Notes: a model not told the origin generated them from the sequence alone. Numbered from the stretch's first letter, positions 1 through 9,518 are shown. The stretch: DNA of 64,000 nucleotides from Roseateles noduli (GCA_002205125.1 NIOE01000004.1:1-64000), one strand, 5' to 3'. Numbers and translations: made by a program.

Positions 1-123
1 GACAACGTCAGCATCACCGTGAAGCTGATCGCTCCGATCGCCATGGAGCAGGGTCTGCGCTTCGCCATCCGTGAAGGCGGTCGTACCGTCGGCTCGGGCG
101 TCGTGGCCACCATCATCGAGTAA
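1..123 (+). CDS. tuf: Elongation factor Tu, C-terminal end (partial)
   Basis: Only the last 40 codons and the TAA stop are in the window; the gene begins upstream. The peptide carries the end of the EF-Tu C-terminal beta-barrel (domain III), with the conserved stretch [16 protein letters not shown] and the terminal ATIIE typical of proteobacterial EF-Tu. EF-Tu is the GTPase that delivers aminoacyl-tRNA to the ribosome. Its place directly before rpsJ matches the str-S10 junction of Betaproteobacteria (fusA-tuf-rpsJ). Confidence 0.97.
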   Translation, partial: DNVSITVKLIAPIAMEQGLRFAIREGGRTVGSGVVATIIE

Positions 124-133
124 ATCTTTTGCT

Positions 134-178
134 GGTACCCGTCGGGTACCGGTGAGGCGCGCTGCCCGCTTCGGCGGG
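134..178 (+). other. Two hairpins in the tuf-rpsJ intergenic region
   Basis: Two perfect inverted repeats lie between tuf and rpsJ: GGTACCC/GGGTACC (134-140 and 144-150, 3-nt loop) and CCCGC/GCGGG closed by a TTCG tetraloop (165-169 and 174-178). Neither is followed by a T-run, so they look less like intrinsic terminators than like structure in the message between tuf and rpsJ. They could be processing sites or part of a ribosomal-protein control leader; this is inference. Confidence 0.4.
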
Positions 179-257
179 TGGTGCGTCCCCCACTCGGCGG
201 CGCCATCGCTGCCTCCGCGATGCCTTGCGCATTGCGTCGCTCTTTGAAGGAAAAGTC

Positions 258-572
258 ATGTCTACCAAGCAAAAGATCCGCATCCGGCTGAAGGCCTTCG
301 ATTACAAGCTGATCGACCAATCGGCCCTGGAAATCGTGGAAACCGCCAAGCGTACCGGCGCGATCGTCAAGGGTCCCGTGCCCCTGCCGACCCGCAAGGA
401 ACGTTTCGACATCCTGCGTTCGCCGCACGTCAACAAGACGTCGCGTGACCAGTTTGAAATCCGCACCCATCAACGTCTGATGGACATCGTCGACCCGACC
501 GACAAGACGGTTGACGCGCTGATGAAGCTGGACCTGCCGGCTGGCGTGGACGTCGAGATCAAGCTGCAGTAA
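258..572 (+). CDS. rpsJ: 30S ribosomal protein S10 (NusE)
   Basis: 104-residue S10, full length for the family. It sits in the 30S head and also acts as NusE in antitermination. The ATG at 258 is chosen because the protein begins [20 protein letters not shown] as in other betaproteobacterial S10 proteins and is preceded by GAAGGA; an in-frame ATG at 225 would add an unconserved 11-residue extension. Conserved blocks [12 protein letters not shown] and [17 protein letters not shown] are present. It is first in the S10 cluster, but a terminator-like hairpin follows it at 610-634. Confidence 0.97.
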   Translation: MSTKQKIRIRLKAFDYKLIDQSALEIVETAKRTGAIVKGPVPLPTRKERFDILRSPHVNKTSRDQFEIRTHQRLMDIVDPTDKTVDALMKLDLPAGVDVEIKLQ

Positions 573-609
573 TGCAGCCGGGCGCCGGCGCGATCCGGCC
601 GCTCTCTGG

Positions 610-634
610 AAGGCGACCTTCGGGTCGCCTTTTT
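610..634 (+). terminator. Intrinsic terminator after rpsJ
   Basis: Perfect 9-bp stem AAGGCGACC/GGTCGCCTT (610-618 and 623-631) with a TTCG tetraloop, running directly into a T-run (630-634). It lies 37 nt after the rpsJ stop and before a promoter-like sequence, so it probably ends the tuf-rpsJ transcript rather than letting it read fully into rplC. Confidence 0.8.
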
Positions 635-658
635 CTTTGGGTGCCGATGGCGCTCGGC

Positions 659-688
659 TTGCGGTGTGGTCAGGGTTGACGCTATACT
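659..688 (+). promoter_or_regulatory. Candidate sigma-70 promoter for rplC onward
   Basis: TTGCGG (659-664) and TATACT (683-688) are separated by 18 nt, just after the rpsJ terminator and about 190 nt before rplC. The -10 is good and the -35 moderate. It would make rplC the first gene of a separate unit with a long untranslated leader. Confidence 0.55.
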
Positions 689-880
689 CCGCAGCTTTTC
701 CGCGCCGGGATTCCCTGGTGCGGCTTCGTCGCATCGCCGTCGAAGGGGTTTGGGGCCTTTACCCCTGTCCTCATCGAAGGAGCGATGCTTGTCGGCCCGG
801 CCAATCGATGTCGGGTGTGTGAAATGACTTCAGGCGCGCGGCGGTGTCTCCGTCGAGGCGTTCGGGGTCAGGAGAAAACC
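689..880 (+). other. Long leader of the rplC-led operon
   Basis: About 190 nt between the candidate promoter and the rplC ATG hold no credible gene. A stem AGGGGT/ACCCCT (744-749 and 761-766, 11-nt loop) is embedded, and AGGAG at 870-874 is the rplC ribosome-binding site. In E. coli the S10 leader binds L4 for autogenous control, but there it precedes rpsJ; a similar role here is inference only. Confidence 0.4.
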
Positions 881-1552
881 ATGAGTCTTAGCAATCGTCT
901 CGGATTGCTGGGCCGCAAGGTGGGCATGATGCGTGTGTTCACGGTCGACGGTGATACCGTCCCCGTGACCGTGCTGGACGTGTCCAACAATCGCGTGACC
1001 CAGGTCAAGACCGAAGAAACCGACGGCTACAGCGCCATCCAAGTGACGTACGGTGCCCGCAAGGCCTCCCGCGTCACCAAGCCGCAAGCGGGTCACCTCG
1101 CCAAGGCTGGTGTTGAAGCCGGTGAAATCATCAAAGAATTCCGCGTTGATGCCGCGGTCGCCGCCGAATACAAGGCTGGCGCTCAAGTCCCCGTGACGCT
1201 GCTCGCCGCCGGCCAACTGGTCGACGTGCAAGGCACCTCGATCGGCAAGGGCTTCGCAGGCACCATCAAGCGCCACAACTTCAGTTCGCAGCGCGCTTCG
1301 CACGGTAACAGCCGTTCGCACAACGTTCCTGGCTCCATCTCGATGGCCCAGGATCCGGGTCGCGTGTTCCCGGGCAAGAAGATGTCGGGCCACCTCGGCG
1401 ACGTCACCGTGACCGTCCAGAACCTGGATGTCGTCCGCATCGACGAAGCCCGCCAGCTGGTGCTGGTCCGTGGTGCCGTTCCTGGCGCGAAGGAAGGATT
1501 CGTCGTGATCCGTCCGGCCGTCAAGGTCAAGGTCAAGAAGGGAGCCAACTGA
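881..1552 (+). CDS. rplC: 50S ribosomal protein L3
   Basis: 223-residue L3, an early-assembly protein whose extension reaches toward the peptidyl-transferase centre. The N-terminal [12 protein letters not shown], the [17 protein letters not shown] block and the segment [19 protein letters not shown] are family hallmarks; the Gln in this segment aligns with the residue methylated by PrmB in E. coli. ATG 881 has AGGAG at 870-874; upstream in-frame starts would add a non-conserved tail. The stop overlaps the rplD start (TGATG), implying coupled translation. Confidence 0.97.
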   Translation: MSLSNRLGLLGRKVGMMRVFTVDGDTVPVTVLDVSNNRVTQVKTEETDGYSAIQVTYGARKASRVTKPQAGHLAKAGVEAGEIIKEFRVDAAVAAEYKAGAQVPVTLLAAGQLVDVQGTSIGKGFAGTIKRHNFSSQRASHGNSRSHNVPGSISMAQDPGRVFPGKKMSGHLGDVTVTVQNLDVVRIDEARQLVLVRGAVPGAKEGFVVIRPAVKVKVKKGAN

Positions 1553-2172
1553 TGCAACTCGAGCTCCTGAATGAGCAGGGTCAGGCGACGTCGAAGGTCG
1601 ACGCTCCCGACACCCTTTTCGCTCGTGATTACAACGAAGCCCTGGTGCACCAGGTGGTCGTGGCTTATCAAGCCAACGCCCGTCAAGGCACCCGCGCCCA
1701 GCTGACCCGCGCTGAAGTCCGTCACTCGACGAAGAAGCCGTTCCGCCAGAAGGGTACCGGCAACGCGCGTGCTGGTATGACGTCCTCCCCGCTGTGGCGT
1801 GGGGGCGGTCGCATCTTCCCGAACAAGCCTGACGAGAACTTCTCGCACAAGCTGAACAAGAAGATGTACCGCGCTGGCATGGCCGCGATCCTGTCGCAGC
1901 TGGCCCGTGAAGGTCGTCTGGCCGTCGTGGACTCGATCTCGATCGAAGCCCCGAAGACCAAGCTGCTGGCTGCCAAGCTCAAGGGCATGGGTCTGAATCA
2001 CGTCATGGTGATCTCCGACCTGGTGGACGACAACCTGCTGCTCGCTTCGCGCAATCTGCCGAACGTGCTGGTCGTCGAGCCGCGTTATGTCGATCCGCTG
2101 TCGCTGGTCTTCTACAAGAAGGTCCTGGTGACGAAGGCTGCGATCGAGCAACTGAAGGAGATGCTGGCATGA
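1552..2172 (+). CDS. rplD: 50S ribosomal protein L4
   Basis: 206-residue L4, normal length. It lines the exit tunnel and in gamma-proteobacteria represses its own operon. The loop [18 protein letters not shown]-like segment is seen here as [19 protein letters not shown], followed by [12 protein letters not shown]. The start overlaps the rplC stop by one base and the end overlaps rplW by four bases (ATGA), so these genes are tightly coupled. Confidence 0.97.
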   Translation: MQLELLNEQGQATSKVDAPDTLFARDYNEALVHQVVVAYQANARQGTRAQLTRAEVRHSTKKPFRQKGTGNARAGMTSSPLWRGGGRIFPNKPDENFSHKLNKKMYRAGMAAILSQLAREGRLAVVDSISIEAPKTKLLAAKLKGMGLNHVMVISDLVDDNLLLASRNLPNVLVVEPRYVDPLSLVFYKKVLVTKAAIEQLKEMLA

Positions 2173-2483
2173 GCGCGCCCAAGTTTGCTGATGGCCGTCT
2201 GGCCAAGGTGCTGCTCGCTCCGATCGTGTCCGAAAAGGCCACGATGGCTGGCGAAAAGCACAACCAAGTCCTGTTCAAGGTCTTGCGCGACGCGACGAAG
2301 CCCGAGATCAAGGCCGCTGTTGAACTGATGTTCAAGGTCGAGGTCGACGCGGTCAACGTCGTCAACGTCAAGGGCAAGACCAAGCGCTTCGGCGGCCGTC
2401 AAGGCCGTCGCGACCACGTCAAGAAGGCGTACGTGTCGCTGAAGGCTGGCCAGGAGCTCAACTTCTCCGGGGAGGCTGCGTAA
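2169..2483 (+). CDS. rplW: 50S ribosomal protein L23
   Basis: 104-residue L23, full length. It sits at the tunnel exit and docks trigger factor and SRP. The sequence has the expected [22 protein letters not shown] start and the [20 protein letters not shown] loop. It overlaps rplD by 4 nt and rplB by 1 nt (TAATG). Confidence 0.97.
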   Translation: MSAPKFADGRLAKVLLAPIVSEKATMAGEKHNQVLFKVLRDATKPEIKAAVELMFKVEVDAVNVVNVKGKTKRFGGRQGRRDHVKKAYVSLKAGQELNFSGEAA

Positions 2484-3307
2484 TGGCCGTCGTTAAAGTC
2501 AAGCCGACTTCGCCTGGCCGTCGTGGCGTGGTGAAGGTGGTGCACAAGCACCTGCACAAGGGTGCTCCCGAGGCTTCGCTGCTGGAGCCCCAGAAGCAGA
2601 ACGCTGGCCGTAACAACAACGGTCACATCACGATGCGCCACAAGGGCGGTGGTCATAAGCACCACTACCGCGTGGTGGACTTCCGTCGCAACAAGGACGG
2701 CATCCCGGCGAAGGTCGAGCGCATCGAGTACGACCCGAACCGTACGGCTCACATCGCGCTGGTGTGCTATGCCGACGGCGAGCGTCGCTACATCATCGCT
2801 CCGCGCAACCTGGAAGTCGGTTCGACGATCCTGAGCGGCGCGGAAGCCCCGATCAAGGTCGGCAACACGCTGCCCATCCGCAACATCCCCGTGGGTTCGA
2901 CGATCCACTGCGTGGAACTGCTGCCGAGCAAGGGTGCCCAGATCGCCCGCTCCGCCGGTACCTCCGTGGTGCTGATGGCGCGTGATGGTTCCTACGCCCA
3001 GATCCGTCTGCGCTCCGGCGAAGTCCGCCGCGTGCACATCGACTGCCGCGCGACCATCGGCGAAGTGAGCAACGAAGAGCACAGCCTGCGCCAGTACGGC
3101 AAGGCCGGCGCCATCCGCTGGAAGGGCATCCGCCCGACCGTGCGTGGTACCGCCATGAACCCGGTCGACCACCCGCACGGTGGTGGTGAGGGTCGTACGG
3201 GTGAAGGTCAGGCCCCTGTGTCGCCGTGGAACACCCTGACGAAGGGCTACCGCACTCGCAACAACAAGCGCACGCAGACTTTCATCGTCTCGCGTCGCAA
3301 GAAGTAA
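2483..3307 (+). CDS. rplB: 50S ribosomal protein L2
   Basis: 274-residue L2, the conserved protein needed for subunit joining and peptidyl-transferase function. The diagnostic C-terminal [18 protein letters not shown], with the functionally important His, is present, as is the N-terminal [16 protein letters not shown] block. Its start overlaps the rplW stop. It is followed after 13 nt by rpsS. Confidence 0.98.
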   Translation: MAVVKVKPTSPGRRGVVKVVHKHLHKGAPEASLLEPQKQNAGRNNNGHITMRHKGGGHKHHYRVVDFRRNKDGIPAKVERIEYDPNRTAHIALVCYADGERRYIIAPRNLEVGSTILSGAEAPIKVGNTLPIRNIPVGSTIHCVELLPSKGAQIARSAGTSVVLMARDGSYAQIRLRSGEVRRVHIDCRATIGEVSNEEHSLRQYGKAGAIRWKGIRPTVRGTAMNPVDHPHGGGEGRTGEGQAPVSPWNTLTKGYRTRNNKRTQTFIVSRRKK

Positions 3308-3320
3308 GGGGTAGACCCAC

Positions 3321-3599
3321 ATGGCTCGTTCCCTCAAGAAGGGTCCCTTTGTGGACCACCACCTGATGGCCAAGGTCGACAAGGCCGTTGCCATCAAGGA
3401 CAAGAAGCCCATCAAGACCTGGTCGCGTCGCTCGACGATCCTGCCCGAGTTCATCGGTCTGACGATCGCCGTGCACAACGGCAAGCAGCACGTGCCGGTC
3501 TATGTGTCGGACCAGATGGTCGGTCACAAGCTGGGTGAATTCGCTCTGACCCGCACCTTCAAGGGCCATCCGGCCGACAAGAAGGCCGGGAAGAAGTAA
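3321..3599 (+). CDS. rpsS: 30S ribosomal protein S19
   Basis: 92-residue S19, full length, which pairs with S13 in the 30S head near the A site. [29 protein letters not shown] and [16 protein letters not shown] are the expected blocks. It is spaced 13 nt from rplB and lies directly before rplV. Confidence 0.97.
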   Translation: MARSLKKGPFVDHHLMAKVDKAVAIKDKKPIKTWSRRSTILPEFIGLTIAVHNGKQHVPVYVSDQMVGHKLGEFALTRTFKGHPADKKAGKK

Positions 3600-3610
3600 G
3601 GATGACGACG

Positions 3611-3940
3611 ATGGAAACCAAAGCAATCGTTCGTGGCGTCCGCCTGTCGTTTGATAAGGGCCGCCTGGTGGCGGACCTGATCCGCGGCAAGAAGGTGGAT
3701 CAAGCGCTGAACATCCTGGAGTTCACCCAGAAGAAGGCCGCGCTGATCATCAAGAAGGCGCTGGAATCGGCCATCGCCAATGCCGAGCACAACGACGGTG
3801 CCGACATTGACGAGCTGAAGGTCACTTCGATCTACGTGGAGCAGGGCACCACGCTGAAGCGGTTCTCCGCGCGCGCCAAGGGCCGCGGCAATCGCATCAG
3901 CAAGCCGACCTGCCATATCTACGTGACCGTCGGCCACTGA
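3611..3940 (+). CDS. rplV: 50S ribosomal protein L22
   Basis: 109-residue L22, whose long hairpin lines the exit tunnel (macrolide region). I place the start at ATG 3611 ([13 protein letters not shown]) rather than the in-frame ATG 3602: AAGGA at 3598-3602 is 8 nt from 3611 but overlaps 3602, and betaproteobacterial L22 proteins start [23 protein letters not shown] and [19 protein letters not shown] are typical. Confidence 0.95.
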   Translation: METKAIVRGVRLSFDKGRLVADLIRGKKVDQALNILEFTQKKAALIIKKALESAIANAEHNDGADIDELKVTSIYVEQGTTLKRFSARAKGRGNRISKPTCHIYVTVGH

Positions 3941-3955
3941 GCCTGAAGGAAGACT

Positions 3956-4765
3956 ATGGGACAGAAAATTCATCCGACTGGCTTCCGCCTGCCCGTCACC
4001 CGTAACTGGGCGTCGCGCTGGTACGCGAACAACCAGAACTTCGCCAGCATGCTGGCTGAGGATCTGCAAGTCCGCGAGTTCCTGAAGGCCAAGCTGAAGA
4101 ACGCCGCCGTTTCGCGCATCCTGATCGAGCGTCCTGCCAAGAACGCCCGCATCACGATCTTCTCGGCCCGTCCGGGCGTGGTGATCGGCAAGAAGGGCGA
4201 GGACATCGAGAACCTGAAGGCCGAGCTGGCCAAGCGTCTGGGCGTGCCCGTCGCTGTGAACATCGAAGAAGTGCGCAAGCCCGAAATCGATGCTCAGCTC
4301 ATCGCCGACTCGATCACCCAGCAGCTCGAAAAGCGCATCATGTTCCGCCGTGCGATGAAGCGCGCGATGCAGAACGCGATGCGTCTGGGCGCCCAAGGCA
4401 TCAAGATCATGTCCGCCGGCCGTCTGAACGGCATCGAAATCGCTCGTACCGAGTGGTATCGCGAAGGTCGTGTGCCGCTGCACACCCTGAAGGCTGACAT
4501 CGATTACGGCTTCTCCGAAGCCAAGACCACCTACGGCGTGATCGGCGTCAAGGTGTGGGTGTATCGCGGTGACCGCCTGGCCAATGGCGAGGCTCCCGTG
4601 ATCAACACCCCCCCGGGTGCCGAAGATGACCGTCGTCCCCGTCGCAATGCCCGTCCGGGCGCGCCGGGTGGCCGTGGTCGTGGCGACAAGCCTGCCGAAG
4701 GCGGCGACAAGCCTGCTGCGAAGCGTGTGGTGCGCAAGCCCGCCGCTGACGGCGGCCAGGCGTAA
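3956..4765 (+). CDS. rpsC: 30S ribosomal protein S3
   Basis: 269-residue S3 that helps form the mRNA entry channel. A KH domain with the GxxG loop (GKKG, about residues 78-81) is followed by the S3 C-terminal domain to about residue 210. A basic, Gly/Pro/Ala-rich tail of roughly 50 residues (after [15 protein letters not shown]) makes it longer than E. coli S3 (233 aa); such tails are common in Burkholderiales. GAAGGA precedes the ATG, and rplP follows after 12 nt. Confidence 0.97.
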   Translation: MGQKIHPTGFRLPVTRNWASRWYANNQNFASMLAEDLQVREFLKAKLKNAAVSRILIERPAKNARITIFSARPGVVIGKKGEDIENLKAELAKRLGVPVAVNIEEVRKPEIDAQLIADSITQQLEKRIMFRRAMKRAMQNAMRLGAQGIKIMSAGRLNGIEIARTEWYREGRVPLHTLKADIDYGFSEAKTTYGVIGVKVWVYRGDRLANGEAPVINTPPGAEDDRRPRRNARPGAPGGRGRGDKPAEGGDKPAAKRVVRKPAADGGQA

Positions 4766-4777
4766 GGAGAACTCAAC

Positions 4778-5194
4778 ATGCTGCAACCCGCTCGTCGCAA
4801 ATACCGCAAGGAGCAAAAGGGCCGCAACACTGGTGTTGCGACCCGCGGCGCGACCGTCGCTTTCGGTGACTTCGGCCTGAAGGCCACCGAGCGCGGCCGT
4901 ATCACGGCTCGTCAGATCGAAGCGGCTCGCCGCGCCATCTCGCGTCACATCAAGCGCGGTGGCCGGATCTTCATCCGGATCTTCCCGGACAAGCCGATCT
5001 CGCAAAAGCCTGCCGAAGTCCGTATGGGCAACGGCAAGGGCAACCCGGAGTACTACGTGGCTGAGATCCAGCCCGGCAAGGTGCTCTACGAAGTCAACGG
5101 CGTGCCTGAGGCACTGGCGCGCGAGGCGTTCACGCTGGCCGCTGCCAAGCTGCCGCTGCGCTGCACCTTCGTGGCGCGCCAGCTCGGCGCCTGA
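4778..5194 (+). CDS. rplP: 50S ribosomal protein L16
   Basis: 138-residue L16, full length, which organises the A-site side of the 50S subunit. It starts [20 protein letters not shown] and contains [28 protein letters not shown]-type sequence, including the conserved MGNGKG. AAGGAG precedes the start. It lies between rpsC and rpmC. Confidence 0.97.
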   Translation: MLQPARRKYRKEQKGRNTGVATRGATVAFGDFGLKATERGRITARQIEAARRAISRHIKRGGRIFIRIFPDKPISQKPAEVRMGNGKGNPEYYVAEIQPGKVLYEVNGVPEALAREAFTLAAAKLPLRCTFVARQLGA

Positions 5195-5208
5195 TTGGAG
5201 AACACCCC

Positions 5209-5406
5209 ATGAAAGCATCTGAACTGCGCGCGAAAGACGTGGCTGCCCTCAAGAAGGAAGTCACCGATCTGCTGAAGGCCCACTTTGGTCTGCGCATGCA
5301 AAAGGCGACGCAACAACTGACCAACACTTCGGTGCTGGGCAATACGCGTCGTGACATTGCCCGCGCCAAGACCATCCTGGCCGAGAAGAAGGGAGCCGCG
5401 AAATGA
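5209..5406 (+). CDS. rpmC: 50S ribosomal protein L29
   Basis: 65-residue L29, a two-helix protein next to L23 at the tunnel exit. [18 protein letters not shown] and the C-terminal [12 protein letters not shown] are characteristic. It overlaps rpsQ by 4 nt (ATGA). Confidence 0.96.
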   Translation: MKASELRAKDVAALKKEVTDLLKAHFGLRMQKATQQLTNTSVLGNTRRDIARAKTILAEKKGAAK

Positions 5407-5672
5407 CGCAAGCTCAAGAGAAGAACACCCGCACCCTGATCGGTCGCGTCGTCAGCGACAAGCGCGCCAAGACGATCACCGTGCTGGTTGAGCGCCGTGC
5501 CAAGCACGAGCTCTACGGCAAGATCGTGGCTCGTTCCCGCAAGTACCACGCCCATGACGAAAATGGCGAGTACAAGATGGGCGACGTGGTCGAGATCGCC
5601 GAAGGCCGTCCGCTCTCGAAGACCAAGAGCTGGGTCGTGACCCGTCTGGTCCAGAAGGCTCAGCTGGTCTGA
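5403..5672 (+). CDS. rpsQ: 30S ribosomal protein S17
   Basis: 89-residue S17, an OB-fold primary 16S rRNA binder. The sequence [19 protein letters not shown] and the segment ending in [14 protein letters not shown] are typical. It is the last gene of the S10 segment here: a strong terminator-like hairpin (5733-5775) follows and a non-ribosomal gene separates it from rplN. Confidence 0.97.
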   Translation: MTQAQEKNTRTLIGRVVSDKRAKTITVLVERRAKHELYGKIVARSRKYHAHDENGEYKMGDVVEIAEGRPLSKTKSWVVTRLVQKAQLV

Positions 5673-5732
5673 TCGCCGATGTCGCGCGTTGAGCGCGACG
5701 TGGTCAGGGGTGGGTGACCACCCATGGCTGTC

Positions 5733-5775
5733 AATGGCTGGAACATCGGAATTCCCGGTGTCCAGCCATTTTTCG
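5733..5775 (+). terminator. Intrinsic terminator after rpsQ
   Basis: A perfect 10-bp stem AATGGCTGGA/TCCAGCCATT (5733-5742 and 5761-5770) is extended inward by a further paired segment (about 5744-5749 with 5755-5760) and followed by TTTTTCGTTTTT. It probably ends the rplC-rpsQ transcript. Confidence 0.8.
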
Positions 5776-5832
5776 TTTTTCGCGGCACACTCTGCCGCTT
5801 TCATTCACCGACAACAGAATCAGGAGCGCGAC

Positions 5833-6342
5833 ATGCTGAAAGTGGGCGATCGACTGCCGGCCGGCAATCTGCAGGAATTCATCGAAGTCGAGGGCGAAGG
5901 CTGCTCGCTGGGGCCGAACAGCTTCGACATCGAGAAGCTGACCGCGGGGAAGACCGTGGCCATCTTCGCGCTGCCTGGCGCGTTCACGCCGACTTGCTCC
6001 GCCCAGCACGTGCCGGGCTATGTTGCGCAGGCTGATGCGCTCAAGGCTGCGGGCGTGGATGAAATCTGGTGTGTGTCCGTCAACGATGCGTTCGTGATGG
6101 GTGCCTGGGGTCGTGAGCAGAAGACGGCAGGCAAAGTTCGGATGATGGCTGACGGCAGTGCCACGTTCACCCAGGCGACGGGACTGACGTTGGACCTCGT
6201 CGCACGCGGCATGGGCTTGCGGTCGCAGCGTTATTCGATGCTGGTGACGGACGGTGTCGTCAAGAGCCTCAACATCGAGGCGCCGGGCAAGTTCGAGGTC
6301 AGCGACGCCGGAACGCTGCTCAAGCAGGCGCAGTCGCTCTGA
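5833..6342 (+). CDS. Peroxiredoxin, Prx5-like
   Basis: 169-residue thiol peroxidase of the AhpC-TSA/Redoxin, Prx5-like group, predicted to reduce H2O2 and organic peroxides in the cytosol. The peroxidatic motif PGAFTPTCS puts the catalytic Cys at residue 55; the downstream MGAWGREQ-like segment and the GLRSQRYSMLV segment (conserved active-site Arg) fit. The start at 5833 is preceded by AGGAG (5822-5826); longer in-frame starts run into the terminator. It sits alone between rpsQ and rplN, bounded by a terminator upstream and a promoter downstream, so it is an insert in the ribosomal cluster. The reductant partner (glutaredoxin or thioredoxin) is not evident. Confidence 0.9.
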   Translation: MLKVGDRLPAGNLQEFIEVEGEGCSLGPNSFDIEKLTAGKTVAIFALPGAFTPTCSAQHVPGYVAQADALKAAGVDEIWCVSVNDAFVMGAWGREQKTAGKVRMMADGSATFTQATGLTLDLVARGMGLRSQRYSMLVTDGVVKSLNIEAPGKFEVSDAGTLLKQAQSL

Positions 6343-6358
6343 CGCGCAACAACATCAG

Positions 6359-6388
6359 TTGACAGGCGGATTGTGCTTGCCGCATAAT
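6359..6388 (+). promoter_or_regulatory. Strong candidate promoter of the rplN (spc) segment
   Basis: A consensus -35 TTGACA (6359-6364) and CATAAT (6383-6388) are spaced 18 nt, 16 nt after the peroxiredoxin stop. The predicted transcript has a leader of about 205 nt before rplN, containing a small hairpin CCTGTG/CACAGG near 6430-6447 and no credible gene. Confidence 0.75.
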
Positions 6389-6600
6389 CCGCAGCTTCGC
6401 CGAATGGTGGCTCCGTCGCTCGACGGGTCCTGTGACCAGCGCACAGGGCAGCAGCCTTCGGTTCTAGGTTTCTTGCCCATTTAGGCCAGACGCGGGTCGC
6501 CGCAAGGTGACAGGTGATTGGCTTACGGGCCCAAGACTGACCGCTCTCTGGATGGCTGCGATGGTCGCAGTTGCCTGAGCGGGAAAAGTTGGGGACAGAC

Positions 6601-6969
6601 ATGATCCAAATGCAATCGCGACTCGATGTCGCGGACAACACTGGCGCCAAGTCCGTCATGTGCATCAAGGTGCTTGGTGGTTCCAAGCGTCGTTATGCGC
6701 ATATTGGCGACATCATCAAGGTCAGCATCAAGGAAGCTGCGCCGCGTGGCCGCGTCAAAAAGGGCGAGGTTTACAACGCGGTGGTCGTGCGCACTGCCAA
6801 GGGTGTGCGCCGCCAAGACGGCTCCCTGGTCAAGTTCGACGGCAATGCCGCCGTGCTGCTGAACGCCAAGCTGGAGCCCATCGGCACCCGCATCTTCGGC
6901 CCGGTCACGCGTGAACTGCGTACCGAGCGCTTCATGAAGATCGTGTCGCTGGCGCCTGAGGTGCTCTAA
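6601..6969 (+). CDS. rplN: 50S ribosomal protein L14
   Basis: 122-residue L14, exactly the family length, forming an inter-subunit bridge and docking RsfS. The start [19 protein letters not shown] at 6601 is the conserved N-terminus; the in-frame ATG at 6571 adds an unconserved decapeptide. It is first in the spc segment, behind its own promoter. Confidence 0.97.
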   Translation: MIQMQSRLDVADNTGAKSVMCIKVLGGSKRRYAHIGDIIKVSIKEAAPRGRVKKGEVYNAVVVRTAKGVRRQDGSLVKFDGNAAVLLNAKLEPIGTRIFGPVTRELRTERFMKIVSLAPEVL

Positions 6970-6994
6970 GCCCCGCTCAGACAAAGGTATTGCC

Positions 6995-7312
6995 ATGAAC
7001 AAGATTCGCACAGGCGACGAGATCATCGTCCTGACCGGCCGCGACAAGGGTAAGCGCGGCACCGTGACGCTGCGCGTGGACGCTGACCATGTCGTCATCG
7101 ACGGCATCAACGTCGTCAAGAAGCACGTCAAGCCGAACCCGCTGAAGGGCACGACTGGCGGCATCGTCGACAAGTCCATGCCCATCCATCAATCCAACGT
7201 GGCGATCTTCAACGCCGCTTCCGGCAAGGCCGATCGCGTGGGCATCAAGCTCGGCGCCGACGGCAAGCGGGTGCGCGTGTTCAAGTCGACCGGCGAAGAG
7301 ATCAAGGCCTAA
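6995..7312 (+). CDS. rplX: 50S ribosomal protein L24
   Basis: 105-residue L24, an assembly initiator with a KOW motif near the N-terminus ([21 protein letters not shown]). [11 protein letters not shown] and [18 protein letters not shown] are typical. It is located between rplN and rplE with short spacers. Confidence 0.97.
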   Translation: MNKIRTGDEIIVLTGRDKGKRGTVTLRVDADHVVIDGINVVKKHVKPNPLKGTTGGIVDKSMPIHQSNVAIFNAASGKADRVGIKLGADGKRVRVFKSTGEEIKA

Positions 7313-7322
7313 GGGGTAAGAC

Positions 7323-7862
7323 ATGGCTCGTTTGCAAGAGTTCTATCGCGAGAAGGTCGTCCCCGGTCTGACCGAGAAGTTCGGCTACAAGTCCGTGATG
7401 GAAGTGCCGCGCATCACCAAGATCACGCTGAACATGGGCGTGAGCGAAGCGGTCGCCGACAAGAAGGTCATGGATCACGCCGTTGGCGACCTGACCAAGA
7501 TCGCTGGTCAGAAGCCCGTGGTGACGAAGTCGAAGAAGGCAATCGCCGGCTTCAAGATTCGTGACGGCGTGCCTATCGGCTGCATGGTGACCCTGCGTGG
7601 CGCCACGATGTACGAATTCCTGGATCGTTTCGTGACCGTGGCCCTGCCGCGCGTCCGTGACTTCCGCGGTATCTCGGGTCGTTCGTTCGACGGTCGCGGC
7701 AACTACAACATCGGCGTCAAGGAACAGATCATCTTCCCCGAAATCGAATACGACAAGGTGGATGCTCTGCGTGGTCTGAACATCAGCATCACGACGACTG
7801 CCAAGACGGACGACGAAGCCAAGGCACTGCTGGCTGCGTTCAAGTTCCCGTTCAAGAACTGA
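7323..7862 (+). CDS. rplE: 50S ribosomal protein L5
   Basis: 179-residue L5, the 5S rRNA-binding central-protuberance protein. Signature blocks are [36 protein letters not shown] and [18 protein letters not shown]. Ten nt separate it from rplX and eight nt from rpsN. Confidence 0.97.
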   Translation: MARLQEFYREKVVPGLTEKFGYKSVMEVPRITKITLNMGVSEAVADKKVMDHAVGDLTKIAGQKPVVTKSKKAIAGFKIRDGVPIGCMVTLRGATMYEFLDRFVTVALPRVRDFRGISGRSFDGRGNYNIGVKEQIIFPEIEYDKVDALRGLNISITTTAKTDDEAKALLAAFKFPFKN

Positions 7863-7870
7863 GGTGACCC

Positions 7871-8176
7871 GTGGCAAAACTCTCGATCAAGCAACGTGAG
7901 CTGAAGCGCGCCCAACTGGTCGCCAAGTACGCAAAGAAGTACGCGGAACTGAAGGCCATCATCGACGACAGCAAGAAGTCGGACGAAGAGCGCTATCTGG
8001 CCCGCCTGGAGCTGCAGAAGCTGCCCCGCAACGCCAACCCGACCCGCCAGCGCAACCGCTGCGAGCTGACCGGCCGCCCCCGTGGCACGTTCCGCAAGTT
8101 CGGCCTGGCACGTAACAAGATTCGTGAGCTGGCCTTCAAGGGCGACATCCCCGGTGTCGTCAAGGCCAGCTGGTAA
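7871..8176 (+). CDS. rpsN: 30S ribosomal protein S14 (zinc-free type)
   Basis: 101-residue S14 of the long, cysteine-poor (C-minus) form: the region around [27 protein letters not shown] lacks the paired CxxC of zinc-binding S14. The start is GTG at 7871, preceded by GAGGTGAC, giving [17 protein letters not shown]. It lies between rplE and rpsH. Confidence 0.96.
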   Translation: MAKLSIKQRELKRAQLVAKYAKKYAELKAIIDDSKKSDEERYLARLELQKLPRNANPTRQRNRCELTGRPRGTFRKFGLARNKIRELAFKGDIPGVVKASW

Positions 8177-8199
8177 TCGGCAGGTTTAGGAGATTTCGT

Positions 8200-8595
8200 A
8201 TGAGCATGAGTGATCCTATCGCCGATATGCTGACCCGCATTCGCAACGCCCAGAGCGTTGAGAAGGCTAGCGTCGTGATGCCGTCGTCGAAGCTGAAGGT
8301 CGCGATCGCCAAGGTCCTGAAGGATGAAGGCTATATCGATGATTTCGCGGTGCGTGGCGATGCCGCCCGCCCCGAGCTCGAGATCGCGCTGAAGTATTAC
8401 GCCGGTCGTCCGGTGATCGAGCGCATCGAGCGCGTGAGCCGTCCCGGCCTGCGCATCTACAAGGGCCGCCACGATATTCCCCAGGTCATGAATGGCCTGG
8501 GTGTGGCGATCGTCACCACCCCGAAGGGTGTGATGACCGACCGCAAAGCACGTCAAGCCGGTGTCGGCGGCGAAGTGCTCTGCTACGTCGCATAA
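8200..8595 (+). CDS. rpsH: 30S ribosomal protein S8
   Basis: 131-residue S8, a primary 16S rRNA binder and, in E. coli, the translational repressor of the spc operon. [18 protein letters not shown] opens the protein; AGGAG at 8188-8192 is 7 nt from ATG 8200, favouring it over ATG 8206. The segment from [16 protein letters not shown] to [10 protein letters not shown] is typical. Confidence 0.97.
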   Translation: MSMSDPIADMLTRIRNAQSVEKASVVMPSSKLKVAIAKVLKDEGYIDDFAVRGDAARPELEIALKYYAGRPVIERIERVSRPGLRIYKGRHDIPQVMNGLGVAIVTTPKGVMTDRKARQAGVGGEVLCYVA

Positions 8596-8613
8596 GCCAA
8601 GGAGAGACAGACA

Positions 8614-9147
8614 ATGTCCCGCGTTGGAAAAATGCCGGTCGTCCTCCCGCAAGGCGTGGAAGTGACGATCAGCGCTGACAAGATCAGCGTCAAGGGTGCC
8701 CAAGGTACCCTGTTTGTGGCCGTGAACCCGCTGGTTACGGTCAAGCTCGAAGGCGGCAAGCTGACGTTCGTTCCCGTCAACGAATCGGCGGAAGCTGATG
8801 CGATGAGCGGCACGATGCGCGCCCTGCTGGCCAACATGGTCAACGGTGTCAGCAAGGGCTTCGAAAAGAAGCTGAACCTGGTCGGCGTGGGTTTCCGCGC
8901 CCAAGCCCAGGGCCAGAAGCTGAACCTGCAGATCGGGTTCTCGCACCCGGTCGTCAAGGACATGCCGGCTGGCATCAAGGTCGAATGCCCGACCCAGACG
9001 GAAATCCTGATCAAGGGTGCCGATCGCCAGGTCGTCGGTCAGATCGCCGCTGAAGTGCGCGCGATCCGTCCGCCGGAGCCCTACAAGGGCAAGGGCATCC
9101 GCTACGCCGACGAAAAGGTCTCCCTCAAAGAGACCAAGAAGAAGTAA
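8614..9147 (+). CDS. rplF: 50S ribosomal protein L6
   Basis: 177-residue L6, a duplicated-fold protein near the factor-binding centre. [17 protein letters not shown] and the C-terminal [19 protein letters not shown] are characteristic. AAGGAGAG precedes the start. It is followed after 11 nt by rplR. Confidence 0.97.
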   Translation: MSRVGKMPVVLPQGVEVTISADKISVKGAQGTLFVAVNPLVTVKLEGGKLTFVPVNESAEADAMSGTMRALLANMVNGVSKGFEKKLNLVGVGFRAQAQGQKLNLQIGFSHPVVKDMPAGIKVECPTQTEILIKGADRQVVGQIAAEVRAIRPPEPYKGKGIRYADEKVSLKETKKK

Positions 9148-9158
9148 GGAGCCGCGCC

Positions 9159-9518
9159 ATGCTGAACAAGAAGGAACAACGCCTGCGTCGTTCGCGTCAA
9201 ACGCGTGCTCGCATCGCCCTGCAGCGCGTGGCCCGTCTGACGGTCTTCCGCTCGAACCTGCACATCTACGCCTCGGTCATCTCCGAAGACGGTCAGCGCG
9301 TGCTGGCCTCCGCTTCGACGGCCGAGAAGGAAGTGCGCACGCAGCTGTCCGGCAAGGGTGGCAACGTGGCCGCCGCAAGCCTGATCGGCAAGCGCATCGC
9401 CGAGAAGGCGAAGGCCGCTGGCGTCGAGAAGGTGGCTTTCGACCGTTCGGGCTTCGCTTACCACGGCCGTGTCAAGGCCCTGGCTGAAGCCGCTCGCGAA
9501 GCCGGCCTGCAGTTCTGA
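9159..9518 (+). CDS. rplR: 50S ribosomal protein L18
   Basis: 119-residue L18, which carries 5S rRNA with L5. The arginine-rich N-terminus ([16 protein letters not shown]) and the [27 protein letters not shown]-terminal region identify it. It sits between rplF and rpsE in standard spc order. Confidence 0.97.
   Translation: MLNKKEQRLRRSRQTRARIALQRVARLTVFRSNLHIYASVISEDGQRVLASASTAEKEVRTQLSGKGGNVAAASLIGKRIAEKAKAAGVEKVAFDRSGFAYHGRVKALAEAAREAGLQF

Noticed and set aside
134-178. tuf terminator
   Set aside because: The hairpins lack a T-run and are followed closely by rpsJ, so termination is not supported.
637-822. Small gene in the rpsJ-rplC gap
   Set aside because: The frame overlaps a promoter-like element, has no ribosome-binding site and an unremarkable Arg-rich composition.
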